Source of the DNA: Natrialbaceae archaeon | Lineage (GTDB): Archaea > Halobacteriota > Halobacteria > Halobacteriales > Natrialbaceae | Direction: 5' to 3' | DNA: 5,320 nucleotides | NCBI GenBank assembly: GCA_003552325.1 | Contig: PUKM01000182.1 | Span: 1 to 5,320, forward strand | In this document: positions 5,083-5,320 of the stretch, in pieces | How positions within the stretch are numbered: the first letter of the stretch is position 1 | How the letters are laid out: each line of letters begins with the position of its first letter | The notes under the pieces: model-generated | Told to the model about the DNA's origin: nothing | Seen by the model: the letters and a program-made list of their open reading frames with translations, nothing else | The model's database searches: none | Translations under genes and position numbers: made by a program

Positions 5083-5320
5083 ATGGAGCAGGGGGAACCA
5101 ACGATCTATCGTAGTTGCATGCCAGTCGTTGATGCCCAGTACAGTCCCGAAAGTGGTCGATCTCCCTCGGAAGTCATCATTGATGCTCTGGCAGAAGCAG
5201 GCGGGGTTGACCCGCTCGAACTTCCGCCGCTGTATGAATTCGTTGACGGGGACGCCCTCAACAGTCTGTTCGAGGAGCACGACGGAGCAAACAATGGTGA
5301 TGCTCTCCTCAGTTTTCGAG
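5083..5320 (+). CDS. HalOD1 domain protein, N-terminal part (runs off the right edge)
   Basis: The first 79 codons of a gene that is still open at the window end. After an N-terminus MEQGEPTIYRSCMPVVDAQYSP, the segment RSPSEVIIDALAEAGGVDPLELPPLYEFVDGDALNSLF (26-63) is a clear HalOD1 (halobacterial output domain 1) signature: S/P-S-E-V followed by the A-x-GVDP-x-ELPPLYE-VD-DALN-LF pattern. HalOD1 is a small haloarchaeal domain found alone or attached to receivers, and is presumed to be a signalling output module; its molecular action is not known to me. The ATG at 5083 is the first start after an in-frame stop (5077-5079). The nearby receiver and wHTH genes support a signalling role, although the gap of about 310 bp suggests a separate transcript. 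Confidence 0.85.
   Translation, partial: MEQGEPTIYRSCMPVVDAQYSPESGRSPSEVIIDALAEAGGVDPLELPPLYEFVDGDALNSLFEEHDGANNGDALLSFR

Noticed and set aside
5065..5280. Minus-strand open frames opposite the HalOD1 gene
   Set aside because: The plus strand carries an unmistakable HalOD1 signature here; the antisense peptide has no pattern.
1..5320. CRISPR arrays, tRNA or rRNA genes, and intact insertion sequences
   Set aside because: No spaced repeat array, cloverleaf-like T-loop sequence, rRNA-like stretch or transposase gene with terminal repeats was seen.

Overview
The window looks like chromosomal or megaplasmid DNA of a halophilic archaeon (class Halobacteria). The proteins are rich in Asp and Glu, the coding DNA is fairly G+C-rich, promoters place a TATA-like box about 25-30 nt before an ATG (leaderless style), and two haloarchaeal protein types are present: a DUF7344-like winged-helix protein and a HalOD1 (halobacterial output domain) protein.

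Layout. Minus strand, 1-1264: a DrrA/DrrB-type ABC exporter operon. The ATPase is complete, and the N-terminal part of the ABC-2 permease runs off the left edge; the two genes share an ATGA overlap. Minus strand, 1442-1837: an HxlR-family winged-helix regulator. Plus strand, 1966-3805, divergent from the regulator: a tightly coupled three-gene operon (NAD(P)-binding atypical SDR, small four-helix membrane protein, NmrA/QOR2-like SDR) joined by ATGA and TAATG overlaps. Plus strand, 3958-4773: a DUF7344-like wHTH protein followed 6 nt later by a stand-alone CheY/Rcp1-like receiver. Then about 310 bp without a convincing gene, including a perfect tandem 11-mer. The window ends in the first 79 codons of a HalOD1 protein.

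The most interesting signal is regulatory. A perfect 18-bp palindrome (1912-1929) lies just upstream of the BRE/TATA of the SDR operon. Its half, together with the following BRE/TATA region (25 of 30 positions identical), recurs on the opposite strand in front of the ABC ATPase, at almost the same distance from the start codon (35 versus 36 nt). This suggests that the HxlR protein, the reductase operon and the exporter form one regulon. By analogy with bacterial HxlR/DUF24 regulators that sit beside quinone or azo reductases, it may be a response to toxic small molecules that combines reductive detoxification with export. The ligand, substrates and regulator-operator pairing are inferred, not shown.

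The right-hand part (wHTH, receiver, HalOD1) is a separate cluster of small signalling proteins.
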